Source: Harmonia axyridis
Lineage: Eukaryota; Arthropoda; Insecta; Coleoptera; Coccinellidae
Assembly: GCF_914767665.1 (NCBI RefSeq)
Contig: NC_059506.1
Span: forward strand, 19,941,825-20,005,824
Direction: 5' to 3'
Length of the DNA: 64,000 bases
Shown: one piece after another, positions 22,765 to 33,670 of the stretch
How positions within the stretch are numbered: the stretch's first letter is position 1
How the letters are laid out: each line of letters opens with the position of its first letter
Notes under the pieces: generated by a model
The model's database searches: none
What the model was told of the DNA's origin: nothing
Seen by the model: only the letters and a program-made list of their open reading frames with translations
Position numbers and translations under genes: made by a program

Positions 22765-25700
22765 ATGTCTTTTTTGGATATAGAAGCGGAAGTTAGCAGT
22801 GAGGTGAGTTGGCATATTATATTTTTTCTTTTCATTTCATTAATATTTTTCTGATAACTATAAAAATTGAAATCAATCAAAAATAATTGAAGAATTCGTT
22901 CAAGGAATTATTAGAAAATGAAAATTGTCCAAAATACTTTTCCGTCCTTCTAGCTATTTCATGTTTTGAAACTTTTTGTGACAGAAATTCATAGTAAAAA
23001 ATAATGTGTTTATATAAGTATATTGCGATTATTTTGAATATTTTGCATAAGTGGTTTTTTGACGTGATATCTTTACATGCTTTTTTACTGACGTTGATTT
23101 TTGCAGTTTTATTCATGATAATCCTGAAAATTAGATATTTGAATCTGTCCTCTTCCGACAATCCTGATATTATTTGTAGTCGTATTCATATTCAAATTAG
23201 ATATTTCTATGAATTTAGAATAATAATCCAACACTAATAGATAATTTCTTTTATTGAAGTAGAATAAATCGATTCCAACTTTAATCCACGGCTCATTAGG
23301 AATATCATGATTAATTAGAGGTTCTTTTACATTTTGTTTTCTATATAGGTTACAAGTTTCACAAGAATCACTCAATTTATCTATTTGTAATGATAAACTT
23401 GGCCAAATTACTAGTTCTCTAGCTCTGTTTTAAATTTTTTTTTTACCCATATGTCCTATATGTAATTGTTTTAATGTATCTTGTCTTAATTCTTCCGGTA
23501 TTAAAATTTTGTCACCTTTGCATATTAAACCTTCCATAAAAGTTAATTCATCTCTATAGGACCAATAAACTTTCATGTCACTTTCTAAATTCTTTTTGTT
23601 ATTAGGAAAACCATTTTTTATTAATATTACTAAATTTTGCAAATGACTGTCAGTTTCGATTATTTGTTTGATCTTTTCTATTTTTAAATCTGATACAGGT
23701 AAATTCTTTATTATTGAGCAAATATGCAAATCAATATCTTTTGCAAATTCATATTCTTCATCAATATAGGTTCTTGATAAAGCATCAGCAATTTTCAATT
23801 CCTTCCCCGGTTTATATACTAATTTAAATTGGTAAGGTTGAAGTTTTAAAAGCATTCTTTGCAATCAAGGAGGTGTTTTAACAAGAGGTTTTGAGAAAAT
23901 TGATATTAATAGTCGATGATTAGTTTCAATAGTGATATCTCCATTTGCAAATAAATATTGATGAAATTTTTCACAACTGAATACTACTGGAAGCATTTCT
24001 TTTTCTATTTGCGCATAAGATTTTTGAGATTCTGTCAAGGACCTTGATGCATAGCCAATTATTTTATTTTTCTGTTTGATACAAGTACCAAGACCTTTTG
24101 AAGATATTACATCATCACATGATATTATTAGGTCTTCATTCGGTTGAAAATATCCTAATATAGGTTCTTTTGAAATAATATTTTTTAACGATTCGAATGA
24201 ATTTTGTTGTTCATGATTCCATTGAAATTCAATATTTGATTTTAATAAATTTTTTAGCGGTTCTGTTATACTAGATGCATTTGGAATAAATCTTTGTAAA
24301 TATGTAATCATTCCTAAAATGATTTCTACGTCTTTTTTATTCGGAGGAGTTTTATAAAATTCAATAGCTTTAATTTTTTCTTCATCTGGTTTTATTCCAC
24401 TAGAAGTTAATATATGACCCATGTATTTGATTTCGGTAATGCCAAATTTACATTTGTTTTTGTTCAGTTTAATATTATTTTTTATACAAATAGCCAATGC
24501 AATTTTTAAAATTTTGTCATGTTCCTCAATGCTTCTTGCAAATATTAAAATATCATCTACATAAATTTTGATACCTTTAGCCAAAGAAAATAAATCACTT
24601 ATACGTTTGAAAAATATTTCCGATGAATTACGCAAACCATATGGCAATCTTTTGAAACAGTATCTTCCGAAGGGAGTATTGAAAGTTGTAAGTTTCTTAC
24701 TTTGATCATCCAATTTAACATGCCAAAAACCGTTACTACAATCTAGAGTGCTGAAATACTTAGCTCCTGATAACTCGTACGTTAATTCTTCTAATGATGG
24801 CACATGGAAATGTTCTCGTTTTATGGCTTTATTCAAGTCCTTGTAGTCAATGCAGATTCTTATATCATTATTGGGCTTACGAACGATTACCATTGAGCTG
24901 ACCCAATCGGTTGGCTCCGATAATTTCTCTATAATATTTTCGTCTTCTAAGTCTTGAAGTTTTTGTTTCAGTTTTTCGTGAAGATTGAATGGAATTTTTC
25001 GCGGTGGTTGAATTATTGGAGTTATATTTGGATCAACTTCTATGTGTTACTCATCTTTCAAACATCCGATACCTGTGAACAGATCATTATAATTGGAAAA
25101 AAATTTAGCATAAGTTTCATTTTTATTGCAGTCCTTCACTTTATGGCCTTTTTTTATAGGGGATGAAATCGTTTATTTCAGTTTACAGCGCGTACGCTTA
25201 AACTCGCCTGACGGATGGAGTTTAATTATCTTTTACAACTTGTTTCGGGTAGCGCGCTCCTGTTAGGTCGCGCCGTCGCGCCACCCCATTAATTGATTTG
25301 GTGTGTATTCTTTTTAATTTGAAGTTTCTGGAAGATCATCCGTTATGTTAATTGGGATGCACTCCGTTAATTTTTATTGTCCTCGTTCCGGGACTCTACC
25401 GTTTCCTCTAATTTAAATTCAAATTTTTTAATCTAAGTTGCTGCTGGAGTTTTAGATAAGACTTTCGCGATGATGTGGCTCGTTATTCTATGATGGATGC
25501 AGAATTTTTGCAGACGTTTGGAAGGTGCATTACAGTGGTGACGCCAGCTTTTAAGAATAGTTAACAAATTCATCTTTTATTTTTTTGTCCATGCAATATT
25601 TCAGGGGGGGCAGCAAAAATTTAGAGACGGATCCTACCCTGGTTATTGGTTTCTCAAAAATGTCACCCGTATCAAAAAAAATATTTTTTTCAACTCAATT

Positions 25701-28190
25701 TTTGTAATTTTGTAAAATTATTATTAGTTTTCCATAAACAATAGGCCATCGCGGTGAATCACCCTGTACATCATTATCATTTAGCCTTCTGCTTCCACTG
25801 AGGGATATAAATGTTGCCTTACAATAACGAAGAAATAAAATTCAATTCGGCAACGTAGCTGCTAATTTGACATAGAAAATTGGATGTCATTCAAGGATCT
25901 CAAGGTCATGCACCTGTTCTACCCTAGTTTGTCTTATCTTCAGACAGAACATTTTCGAATTCATCTCAAACATTTTCGTGCATTTTCATCTCAAACATCA
26001 TCGTTGATATCGTTCCTTGATAGCATATTACAGGTCGAGAATAAAGAATAATCAAATTATAACACCGAAGAATAAGATAGTTTAATTTTGGATGTAACAG
26101 CAAAAGCGTTTGTATAGACTAATTCAAGTGACTTTGGATATACTATATACAGAAATATTATAATTTCCAAAATGATTTCCACTATTATATTGTAATTTTT
26201 TTCAGAATCTACAATTCTTAGAATTAACTGCGTTAGAAGAAGAAGAGGCCCGTAGAATAAATACCATATTATTTACCAATTCTAGTGAATTCAAATTACC
26301 ATGGAGAGTTAAACAAAAATTTTCTTCGAGTGAGTATAGAGATCTTAATATAATTATTTATGGTCAATATGAATATGTAATATAATAATGAATCAACTAA
26401 TATCAACTTTTTCAGAAAATCAGTGTAGAAAATCTGTGATCAATTACAATGGATTATCAATTACAAAACCTATTATCCAAAATGAGATGACAGGAAAACA
26501 TCCGAAACCTTCAACTCCCCCTAGTTCAGCTGTAAAAACAATTGAAATTATTGCAAGAGATAATACACAGATAATTAAAAATGATTCAAATGGGACAATT
26601 GAAAAAATTGAAAGTAGCATCTCGAATAAAAATGAATCTAAAATTGAGGAGTCCACAGTGAATGTATATAAAAAATCATGGGCTAGTCTATTCGATAAAG
26701 ATGTTAAAACAATATCGAATGGAAAAATACACAATAAAATTAATGATTCACATGTAACATCTTTAAAACATACAAAAGTAGTCGAAAAAATAGATTCAGC
26801 CACTCATATGTTAGGAGGTGAGTTCAAAACCATATCTTTATTTTTATATTTATCTTACTTTCAACTAACAATTTGCTTACATCTACAGTAGATAATTATT
26901 TTACTTAGTTGAACCCATTTTACTTGATGAAAAGTGGAATGCTTTGGTTGTTTCTATCATGGTTAGTAATATTCTTTAATTTTCAGAATTTCTCAAGAAC
27001 TATAAAATTGATGAGACCCAAACCAGTTTTAAACCCAGGGGTTTACGAAACAGAAGTAACTTTTGTTATATAAACTCAATATTACAAGCCTTACTTGCTT
27101 GCCCACCACTTTGTAATCTCCTCAAACGGCTATCAGAGAACTTCACTCACAATAATGCACTGAAATCAATAACAATGAGTGAAAATATGTAAGTATAAAT
27201 TAATATAATTTGCAACTTTGATTGAATAACAATTTTATATATGTATTTTAATTATTCAACTATTCCAGGTGTAAATTTATGAATAACTTCGATAATCTGC
27301 CCAATGTAAGACGCAAGTCACGTTCAAAAAAGAAGAACAAGAAGCAAACTTTCGTCAATATAGATAATGGCAATTCGTTTGAGGCCTCATCGTTTTATAC
27401 GATGCTAAACGGAACACGTAGCGATTCTTTCCTTGTTGAAGGCCGACAAGAGGACGCCGAAGAGTTCTTGAGCCTTCTGTTAAATGGGCTCAATGATGAA
27501 ATGATGGAAATAATGAAATTGATTAGCCATGACGAAAATATTCAAGCAGCTAAAGAAGAAGTGAAAATAGAAGGGAATGTAACAAGAGAAATACAAATGG
27601 ACAAGACACCGATTAGTGATATATTCGGAGGACTTCTCTGTTCAAGAATCCATAAAACCGGAGATGAAACTTCTGAAAATATTGAACCATTCCTAACATT
27701 GCCATTAAATATTAAGAAAGCAAATAACATAGCTGAAGCATTAGAAGGCCTTACAACCAAGAACAAACTAGAGGGTCTGACATCATCGAAAACGAAAGAA
27801 CCGGTTGAAGCATGGCAGCAAGTGATGATAGAGAAGTTGCCTGTAGTTTTAGTATTACATTTGAAATGCTTCGAATACAGAATGAATGGCTGCACTAAAA
27901 TAATGAAGACTATAGAATTTCCCATCAATCTGCAGATTGATTCTGAAATATTATCTGGAAGGACGAATACTTCAGCGGAGAGACAATATAAATTAATATC
28001 TGTAGTATACCATGTAGGAAAGGAGGCCAGCTATGGGCATTATATAGCAGATACTTTCCATTCGGGGTATAATACATGGTTGAGGTTTGATGACTCTAAA
28101 ATAAACAGAGTTACGGAAGAAGATGTTCTTAAACGTCAAGGAGATAGAGTTCCTTATTTATTATTTTATCGAAGGAGTGATACGGTGTGA
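22765..28190 (+). CDS. USP10: USP10-like ubiquitin C-terminal hydrolase, gene 3 (intact)
   Basis: Exons: 22765-22803, 26206-26329, 26416-26817, 26987-27188 and 27269-28190, totalling 1,689 nt or 562 codons plus TGA. Layout: residues 1-54 acidic N-terminus, 55-188 low-complexity region with KSWASLF at 141-147, about 204-562 USP catalytic domain. Cys215 is preceded by Asn210 at the oxyanion position; His513 and Asp530 are 17 residues apart, as in other USPs. A basic stretch at 270-282 could be a nuclear localisation signal. The protein is shorter than vertebrate USP10 (about 800 residues), mainly in the N-terminal half, and I see no FGDF motif of the kind that binds G3BP. The odd feature is the 3' end: an LTR element starts 155 bp after the stop and displaces the normal poly(A) signal. 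Confidence 0.9.
22869..23167. repeat. Direct repeat at start of intron 1, gene 3 (second copy)
   Basis: Partner of 21956-22263. Confidence 0.75.
23169..25160 (-). mobile_element. Ty3/gypsy pol relic in intron 1 of gene 3
   Basis: Same fragment as in the other units. Here the RT/RNase H frame is split by a private CGA to TGA stop at about 23865, giving open parts at 23865-24893 (342 codons, RT) and 23430-23864 (144 codons, RNase H end and linker). The 13-bp deletion of unit 2 is absent. Confidence 0.88.
25261..25534 (+). repeat. LTR-like GC-rich block, unit 3
   Basis: Copy of the 274-bp block. The G-run about 70 bp downstream is 7 long here and 9 in the other units. Confidence 0.35.
25535..26205. 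other. 3' part of intron 1, gene 3: no gene seen
   Basis: Collinear with 1584-2256, apart from a shorter G-run and a few substitutions. Confidence 0.6.
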
Positions 28191-28345
28191 AGTGTAAAAA
28201 TTCATTGATATAGTTGTTAATTTGTACAGATTAGATTTAAGGATGCTGAACATTGTAATATTTTTCTGTTGTTTCATGAGTAATGCCATGTATTGTATTT
28301 CGGGAGAATATGATAAATTGACTATACAATGTTGTATATATATTT

Positions 28346-29893
28346 TGTTATGGATCGTATATATTCAAGTTGAGATTATGTTGTTGTTGATTTGATTTAA
28401 ATTGATTCGATCCAATAACTAAATTTGATACTATATTTTTATGATTTTGCGCCGACTCTATATATCTCAGGAGGGTTCATTCAAATTCAATTATATTTTT
28501 TTTTAATTTAATTAATATTTTCAAAATTCACTAACTATAAAGAAATTCTTATCTAATAACTAAATTTATATTAATCTAATCTTATATTTACGTATTTAAA
28601 TCTTCATCGACCTCATCAGTGTTCTATGTTATGTATGGTATCGTCTTCTATGCTCCTAACCTCGAATGGATTATAACCTTAATTCGTATTAATTCAGTTG
28701 CATTGTTTTGAATCCATTTTCCATTTGATATTGCTTCATCTTGCTTGAATCCAGGGAAATTTCTTCTTGAGATTGATTAAATAATTTTTCACTTCTTCTC
28801 ACAATGATTTTCAGGTACGTATTTAACAATTTTAATATCTTGCAATTTTTCGTAAATAAATTCTTTCGTTTCTCAATTGTTTCAGATATATTTCTTGAGT
28901 CAGGTGATATGCTCTCTACAATGGTTTTTTACTGACTGATTAGCTGTCATTCGGCTGGGCTTTATATAGATTTTCAATTTTTTCTCGAAATCAAGATTGC
29001 CTTGGATGTCAAAAAATTTTCCAAATATGATGCTTTCGCAATTTTCTCTTTTGAGGTAAGTTTTCCTTCTTCAATCTTGATCTAGTTAATTTCTTCATTT
29101 TTTTCCGCATCTTTTGGTACCACATATGTTGAATTCGGTCGATTCGAAGTTACAAAATTTTCAAATATTCTATATACAATTTGGAAATTTTTCTAATATT
29201 CACTTTCTTTGGCCTAATATTCAAAGATTTCTATCTATAACTCCTAAAATCTACTACATATTTTTAAATTATACTATAATCTAAAGAAATATATACATTT
29301 TTGTATGTTTGAGACATTAATTACTTTAGAATCCCTGATTTATCATTCGATATCCTATCCCTATCCATTTTTTACAATTTTATTAGGAATTTCAGCTAAT
29401 ATTACATTTTTGAGATTGTATCTAGATGTAATTCACTAGATCACAAGCTATTTCATGAAAATTAACATAGGAAATATAAAATAAATGATTATTTTTTATC
29501 ATTTTGAATGAAAATTGAATATTCAGTCTTTTGACTCTTTTAACATTATTTACATGATATATAAATGGTTCCTGATACTTGAGTTGAATATCTTTTGTTG
29601 ATTTTATCAAATTGAACTTGAATTTTATTAATATTTTCATTTTGTTTCAGATCCTGAGATGTTTTGAATGAATATTGATATAGTACTTTAGAAATATTGG
29701 ATTTATGCTACTTTTATAATGTGCAAATGAATGGAATAAATGAATAAAGTTACTCTACTTTTCTTTAAAATTATTGGATCATATCAAGTTAAAATTTATT
29801 ATCTATTTGATGAATTTGCTGTAGTTTCCGAAGGATAGAGTCTGGTAATGTATTCTCATTGATTTTATAAGTTGATAATACCATTCCATAACA
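28346..29893 (-). repeat. 3' LTR (1,548 bp)
   Basis: Left copy, the 3' LTR with respect to the minus-strand element. By eye it differs from the other LTR by a 3-bp indel near 28356 and two substitutions (near 28908 and 29238). A purine-rich stretch just inside it (GGGGAAT on the minus strand) is a weak polypurine-tract candidate. Confidence 0.92.
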
Positions 29894-29989
29894 ATTCCCC
29901 AAATTTAATATTTGAAATTTTTTATTTTCAATATAAAATTTAAAATATTAAAATTTCTCAAAAATTTTGAAATTTGATTGAAATTTAAA

Positions 29990-31276
29990 TTAACTTTCAT
30001 TAGTTGTCTGGATGAATTCATATAAATCATTAATATGAAAAATTCCTCTTATTCTTTCTGTTTCTAATTCTTTTAATACATAACTGTTCAAACCATTCTC
30101 ATTATCTATTATATATGGTCCTTCGAATGGAGTTTTTAATTTCGCACAAATCTTATTCCGCTTGTCTGTTACCCTGTGGGATCGTACAATAACCAAATCT
30201 CCTTTTTTTTTAAACTTCACATATTTCCTTCTATTCCTTCTCTCCATTTTCTTTCTGTATCTTTTTCTATTCTTTTTCAATCTTACTTTTACCTTCTTCA
30301 TGATGTCTTCATTATTTATATGACTTGTTTTGTAACAATTTCTTTCTTGTTTCATTGAATATAAATTTGTTTCTTCTCTAACTGTATTATGCATTGTATT
30401 CAATAAAAATTCCACTCTGTTTAATTGTATATCCCATTTGTTTTGTTCTCCATTGACAAGTTTTCTTGAATATTTCACTACTTCTTGAATGTATCGTTCT
30501 GATGGGTTTGCTTGAGTATCACTTATACTGTTATAATTCAGAATTATCTCTTTATTTTCATAATATTTGTCTTCTATTAAATTTTGTGGATTTCCTATCT
30601 CATATATATTTTGGTCAATCTTGTTTTTATTTTCTGAACATTCTATTGAAGGTGCTGTATACTGATTTATTAATTTTTCATTGAAATTCATGTTGATCTC
30701 TCCTAAAATTTTCAATTTTTCATTCGACTTCTCATTTTGAATTCTTGCAATTTCATACATCTCAATCTTATTGATTTCTAGTTGCTCATTTTGTTTTTCG
30801 ATATCATTATATATAATACTCAGATTTCCTTCTGTTAGATTGTGAACTTCAGTTTCACAAATCTCCAAATTCTCCTCATATATTTTACTTTCTGTATCTA
30901 ATTCAGCTGAAGATTCCTTTTGTACTTTATTTCTTTTGGTATATAACCTTTCCTTGCAAATCATTAATACATTCCCAAGATTCTTTTCCATTTCAATTAT
31001 CTTATCTGCCAAATTAATTTTCTTTTCTTCTTTAATTTCTTTCAAATTTTTATCCAATAATTTTGACTGATCTTCCAATTTTTTCGACTGATCTTCCAAT
31101 TTTTTTGACTGATCTTCAAATTTTTTACTCATATTTTCTTCAAATTTTTTTATTGCATTCATTATATCCCATAAATTCAGTTCTTTTCTATTTTCTTCAT
31201 TTATTTCCATATTTCCTCTTGCATTTTCTTCTTCATCCCCTTTTTCTCCAATTTTCATTTTACTTCTTGTTTCCAT
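29990..31276 (-). CDS. Gag-like/integrase C-terminal fusion protein of the LTR element
   Basis: 428 codons, the only long ORF of the element, starting 135 bp inside the 5' LTR. Residues 1-110 are charged and helical with a 7-residue repeat (LEDQSKK type, about 53-73) suggesting a coiled coil, as in gag-like proteins. Residues 110-250 are low-complexity and acidic. From about 257 (NPSER) the protein resembles the end of a gypsy integrase core, followed by a basic helix (about 327-357) and the integrase C-terminal block (GDLVIVRSHRV at 359-369, PFEGPYII, FHINDLYEF). The catalytic DDE residues, RT, RNase H and protease are absent. The simplest reading is an in-frame internal deletion joining gag to the integrase tail. 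That the frame stays open over 428 codons is notable but could reflect youth alone. Confidence 0.8.
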   Translation of the reverse strand: METRSKMKIGEKGDEEENARGNMEINEENRKELNLWDIMNAIKKFEENMSKKFEDQSKKLEDQSKKLEDQSKLLDKNLKEIKEEKKINLADKIIEMEKNLGNVLMICKERLYTKRNKVQKESSAELDTESKIYEENLEICETEVHNLTEGNLSIIYNDIEKQNEQLEINKIEMYEIARIQNEKSNEKLKILGEINMNFNEKLINQYTAPSIECSENKNKIDQNIYEIGNPQNLIEDKYYENKEIILNYNSISDTQANPSERYIQEVVKYSRKLVNGEQNKWDIQLNRVEFLLNTMHNTVREETNLYSMKQERNCYKTSHINNEDIMKKVKVRLKKNRKRYRKKMERRNRRKYVKFKKKGDLVIVRSHRVTDKRNKICAKLKTPFEGPYIIDNENGLNSYVLKELETERIRGIFHINDLYEFIQTTNES

Positions 31277-31342
31277 TTTTTTTATATATAATCAATGATA
31301 TGATTCCAACAATTATGTATTAATTTGAAATTTTTTTAAAAT

Positions 31343-31392
31343 AATGCTGTAATTGAATTAATATAAGAATGCTGTAATTGAATTAATATAAG
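31343..31392. repeat. 25-bp perfect tandem duplication in LTR-element leader
   Basis: A 25-bp sequence starting AATGCTGTAATTG occurs twice with no gap, directly next to the candidate primer-binding site. Confidence 0.9.
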
Positions 31393-31409
31393 CCACGCGT
31401 TGGGCGACA
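31393..31409 (-). promoter_or_regulatory. Candidate primer-binding site of the LTR element
   Basis: Two bases inside the 5' LTR the minus strand reads TGTCGCCCAACGCGTGG. This resembles primer-binding sites complementary to insect tRNA-Lys but has mismatches, including T for the expected third-base G. Confidence 0.45.
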
Positions 31410-31411
31410 TT

Positions 31412-32962
31412 TGTTATGGATCTGTATATATATTCAAGTTGAGATTATGTTGTTGTTGATTTGATTTAAATTGATTCGATCCAATAACTAAATTTGATAC
31501 TATATTTTTATGATTTTGCGCCGACTCTATATATCTCAGGAGGGTTCATTCAAATTCAATTATATTTTTTTTTAATTTAATTAATATTTTCAAAATTCAC
31601 TAACTATAAAGAAATTCTTATCTAATAACTAAATTTATATTAATCTAATCTTATATTTACGTATTTAAATCTTCATCGACCTCATCAGTGTTCTATGTTA
31701 TGTATGGTATCGTCTTCTATGCTCCTAACCTCGAATGGATTATAACCTTAATTCGTATTAATTCAGTTGCATTGTTTTGAATCCATTTTCCATTTGATAT
31801 TGCTTCATCTTGCTTGAATCCAGGGAAATTTCTTCTTGAGATTGATTAAATAATTTTTCACTTCTTCTCACAATGATTTTCAGGTACGTATTTAACAATT
31901 TTAATATCTTGCAATTTTTCGTAAATAAATTCTTTCGTTTCTCAATTGTTTCAGATATATTTCTTGAGTCAGGTGATGTGCTCTCTACAATGGTTTTTTA
32001 CTGACTGATTAGCTGTCATTCGGCTGGGCTTTATATAGATTTTCAATTTTTTCTCGAAATCAAGATTGCCTTGGATGTCAAAAAATTTTCCAAATATGAT
32101 GCTTTCGCAATTTTCTCTTTTGAGGTAAGTTTTCCTTCTTCAATCTTGATCTAGTTAATTTCTTCATTTTTTTCCGCATCTTTTGGTACCACATATGTTG
32201 AATTCGGTCGATTCGAAGTTACAAAATTTTCAAATATTCTATATACAATTTGGAAATTTTTCTAATATTCACTTTCTTTGGCCTAATATTCAAAGATTTC
32301 TATCTATTACTCCTAAAATCTACTACATATTTTTAAATTATACTATAATCTAAAGAAATATATACATTTTTGTATGTTTGAGACATTAATTACTTTAGAA
32401 TCCCTGATTTATCATTCGATATCCTATCCCTATCCATTTTTTACAATTTTATTAGGAATTTCAGCTAATATTACATTTTTGAGATTGTATCTAGATGTAA
32501 TTCACTAGATCACAAGCTATTTCATGAAAATTAACATAGGAAATATAAAATAAATGATTATTTTTTATCATTTTGAATGAAAATTGAATATTCAGTCTTT
32601 TGACTCTTTTAACATTATTTACATGATATATAAATGGTTCCTGATACTTGAGTTGAATATCTTTTGTTGATTTTATCAAATTGAACTTGAATTTTATTAA
32701 TATTTTCATTTTGTTTCAGATCCTGAGATGTTTTGAATGAATATTGATATAGTACTTTAGAAATATTGGATTTATGCTACTTTTATAATGTGCAAATGAA
32801 TGGAATAAATGAATAAAGTTACTCTACTTTTCTTTAAAATTATTGGATCATATCAAGTTAAAATTTATTATCTATTTGATGAATTTGCTGTAGTTTCCGA
32901 AGGATAGAGTCTGGTAATGTATTCTCATTGATTTTATAAGTTGATAATACCATTCCATAACA
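31412..32962 (-). repeat. 5' LTR (1,551 bp)
   Basis: Right copy, upstream of the ORF on the minus strand. It would hold the element promoter; no single TATA box could be chosen in this AT-rich sequence. Confidence 0.92.
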
Positions 32963-32980
32963 ATATATTTGTATATAAAA

Positions 32981-32986
32981 AATAAA
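32981..32986 (+). promoter_or_regulatory. Displaced polyadenylation signal, gene 3
   Basis: The ancestral AATAAA survives but now lies nearly 4.8 kb after the gene 3 stop codon, beyond the LTR element. Gene 3 transcripts probably end at AATAAA motifs inside the LTR (for example near 28854 or 29737) instead. This is an inference from position only. Confidence 0.45.
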
Positions 32987-33670
32987 TATTATATTTTAAT
33001 AAACGGACTTTGTATAAATGTAAAATTTTTTTTGTTTTTTTTGAAGAAATTTCTTTTCCTAAAACTTAAATTAAATTCAATTTTTGCAAGAACTACGATC
33101 TCAGAAGGAAAAAAAGATCGTCTTCGTGAAAATTCCAATAAACCATAAACAGTATTAGCTCAGGACTTTGGACTCTCATCTTTATTCCTTTTTCTTTGCT
33201 CTTGAAATCAGGTGAATTTCGCTCAATGTAATAAAAAAAAGTTGACCAAATTTTATAATTTTCCCCTGTGTTCAGCGGTGCTATGTTCTCCTACTTCTGT
33301 AACCTAGATAAATGAGGATATTTTGGAAGATCGTACCTCATGCACTCGAATCATGTAATTTTTTTTTGTTTCACAAACTCCTTAAAGGGGGGAGGTGGAA
33401 AAAAGCACTGCTTGATAATCGAAATTTTTTTTGTTTTGTTAAGAATTTAGTGTAAAATGGTTGAAAATCTATCAGCAACCTTTATTGCCTTAAGAACTTT
33501 ATGGTGTTAGTTGTAACATAATACATTTTTAATATGTTTCAAAACTTATAAGCTGTATTCTTCTATAAATTATTCATGAAGGCATAAACATTCAATTAGG
33601 ATCAATGCAGAAATTGAATGGATGTTTTTCTTGATTTGGCTGTTGCAAAATTTTTTATATAATCAATCAA
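32987..33670. other. AT-rich spacer after gene 3: no gene seen
   Basis: Copy of 4431-5114, separated from gene 3 by the LTR element. Confidence 0.6.

Larger units (their letters stand above)
28346..32962 (-). mobile_element. Non-autonomous LTR retroelement in the 3' UTR of gene 3
   Basis: Two long terminal direct repeats (28346-29893 and 31412-32962) flank a 1.5-kb internal region with one ORF on the minus strand. The LTRs start TGTTATGG and end CCATAACA. The flanks carry the direct duplication ATATATTT (28338-28345 and 32963-32970), within a TA tract. It is absent from the other four units, so it is younger than the array. Protease, RT, RNase H and the integrase core are missing, so any mobility would need proteins from a relative. 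Confidence 0.92.

Noticed and set aside
29422..29640. 72-codon minus-strand frame present in both LTRs
   Set aside because: Short, AT-driven and located inside the LTR; identical copies only reflect LTR identity.
30176..31323. Hydrophobic plus-strand frames inside the LTR element
   Set aside because: Phe/Leu/Tyr-rich translations are the expected antisense of a Lys/Glu-rich ORF, not membrane proteins.
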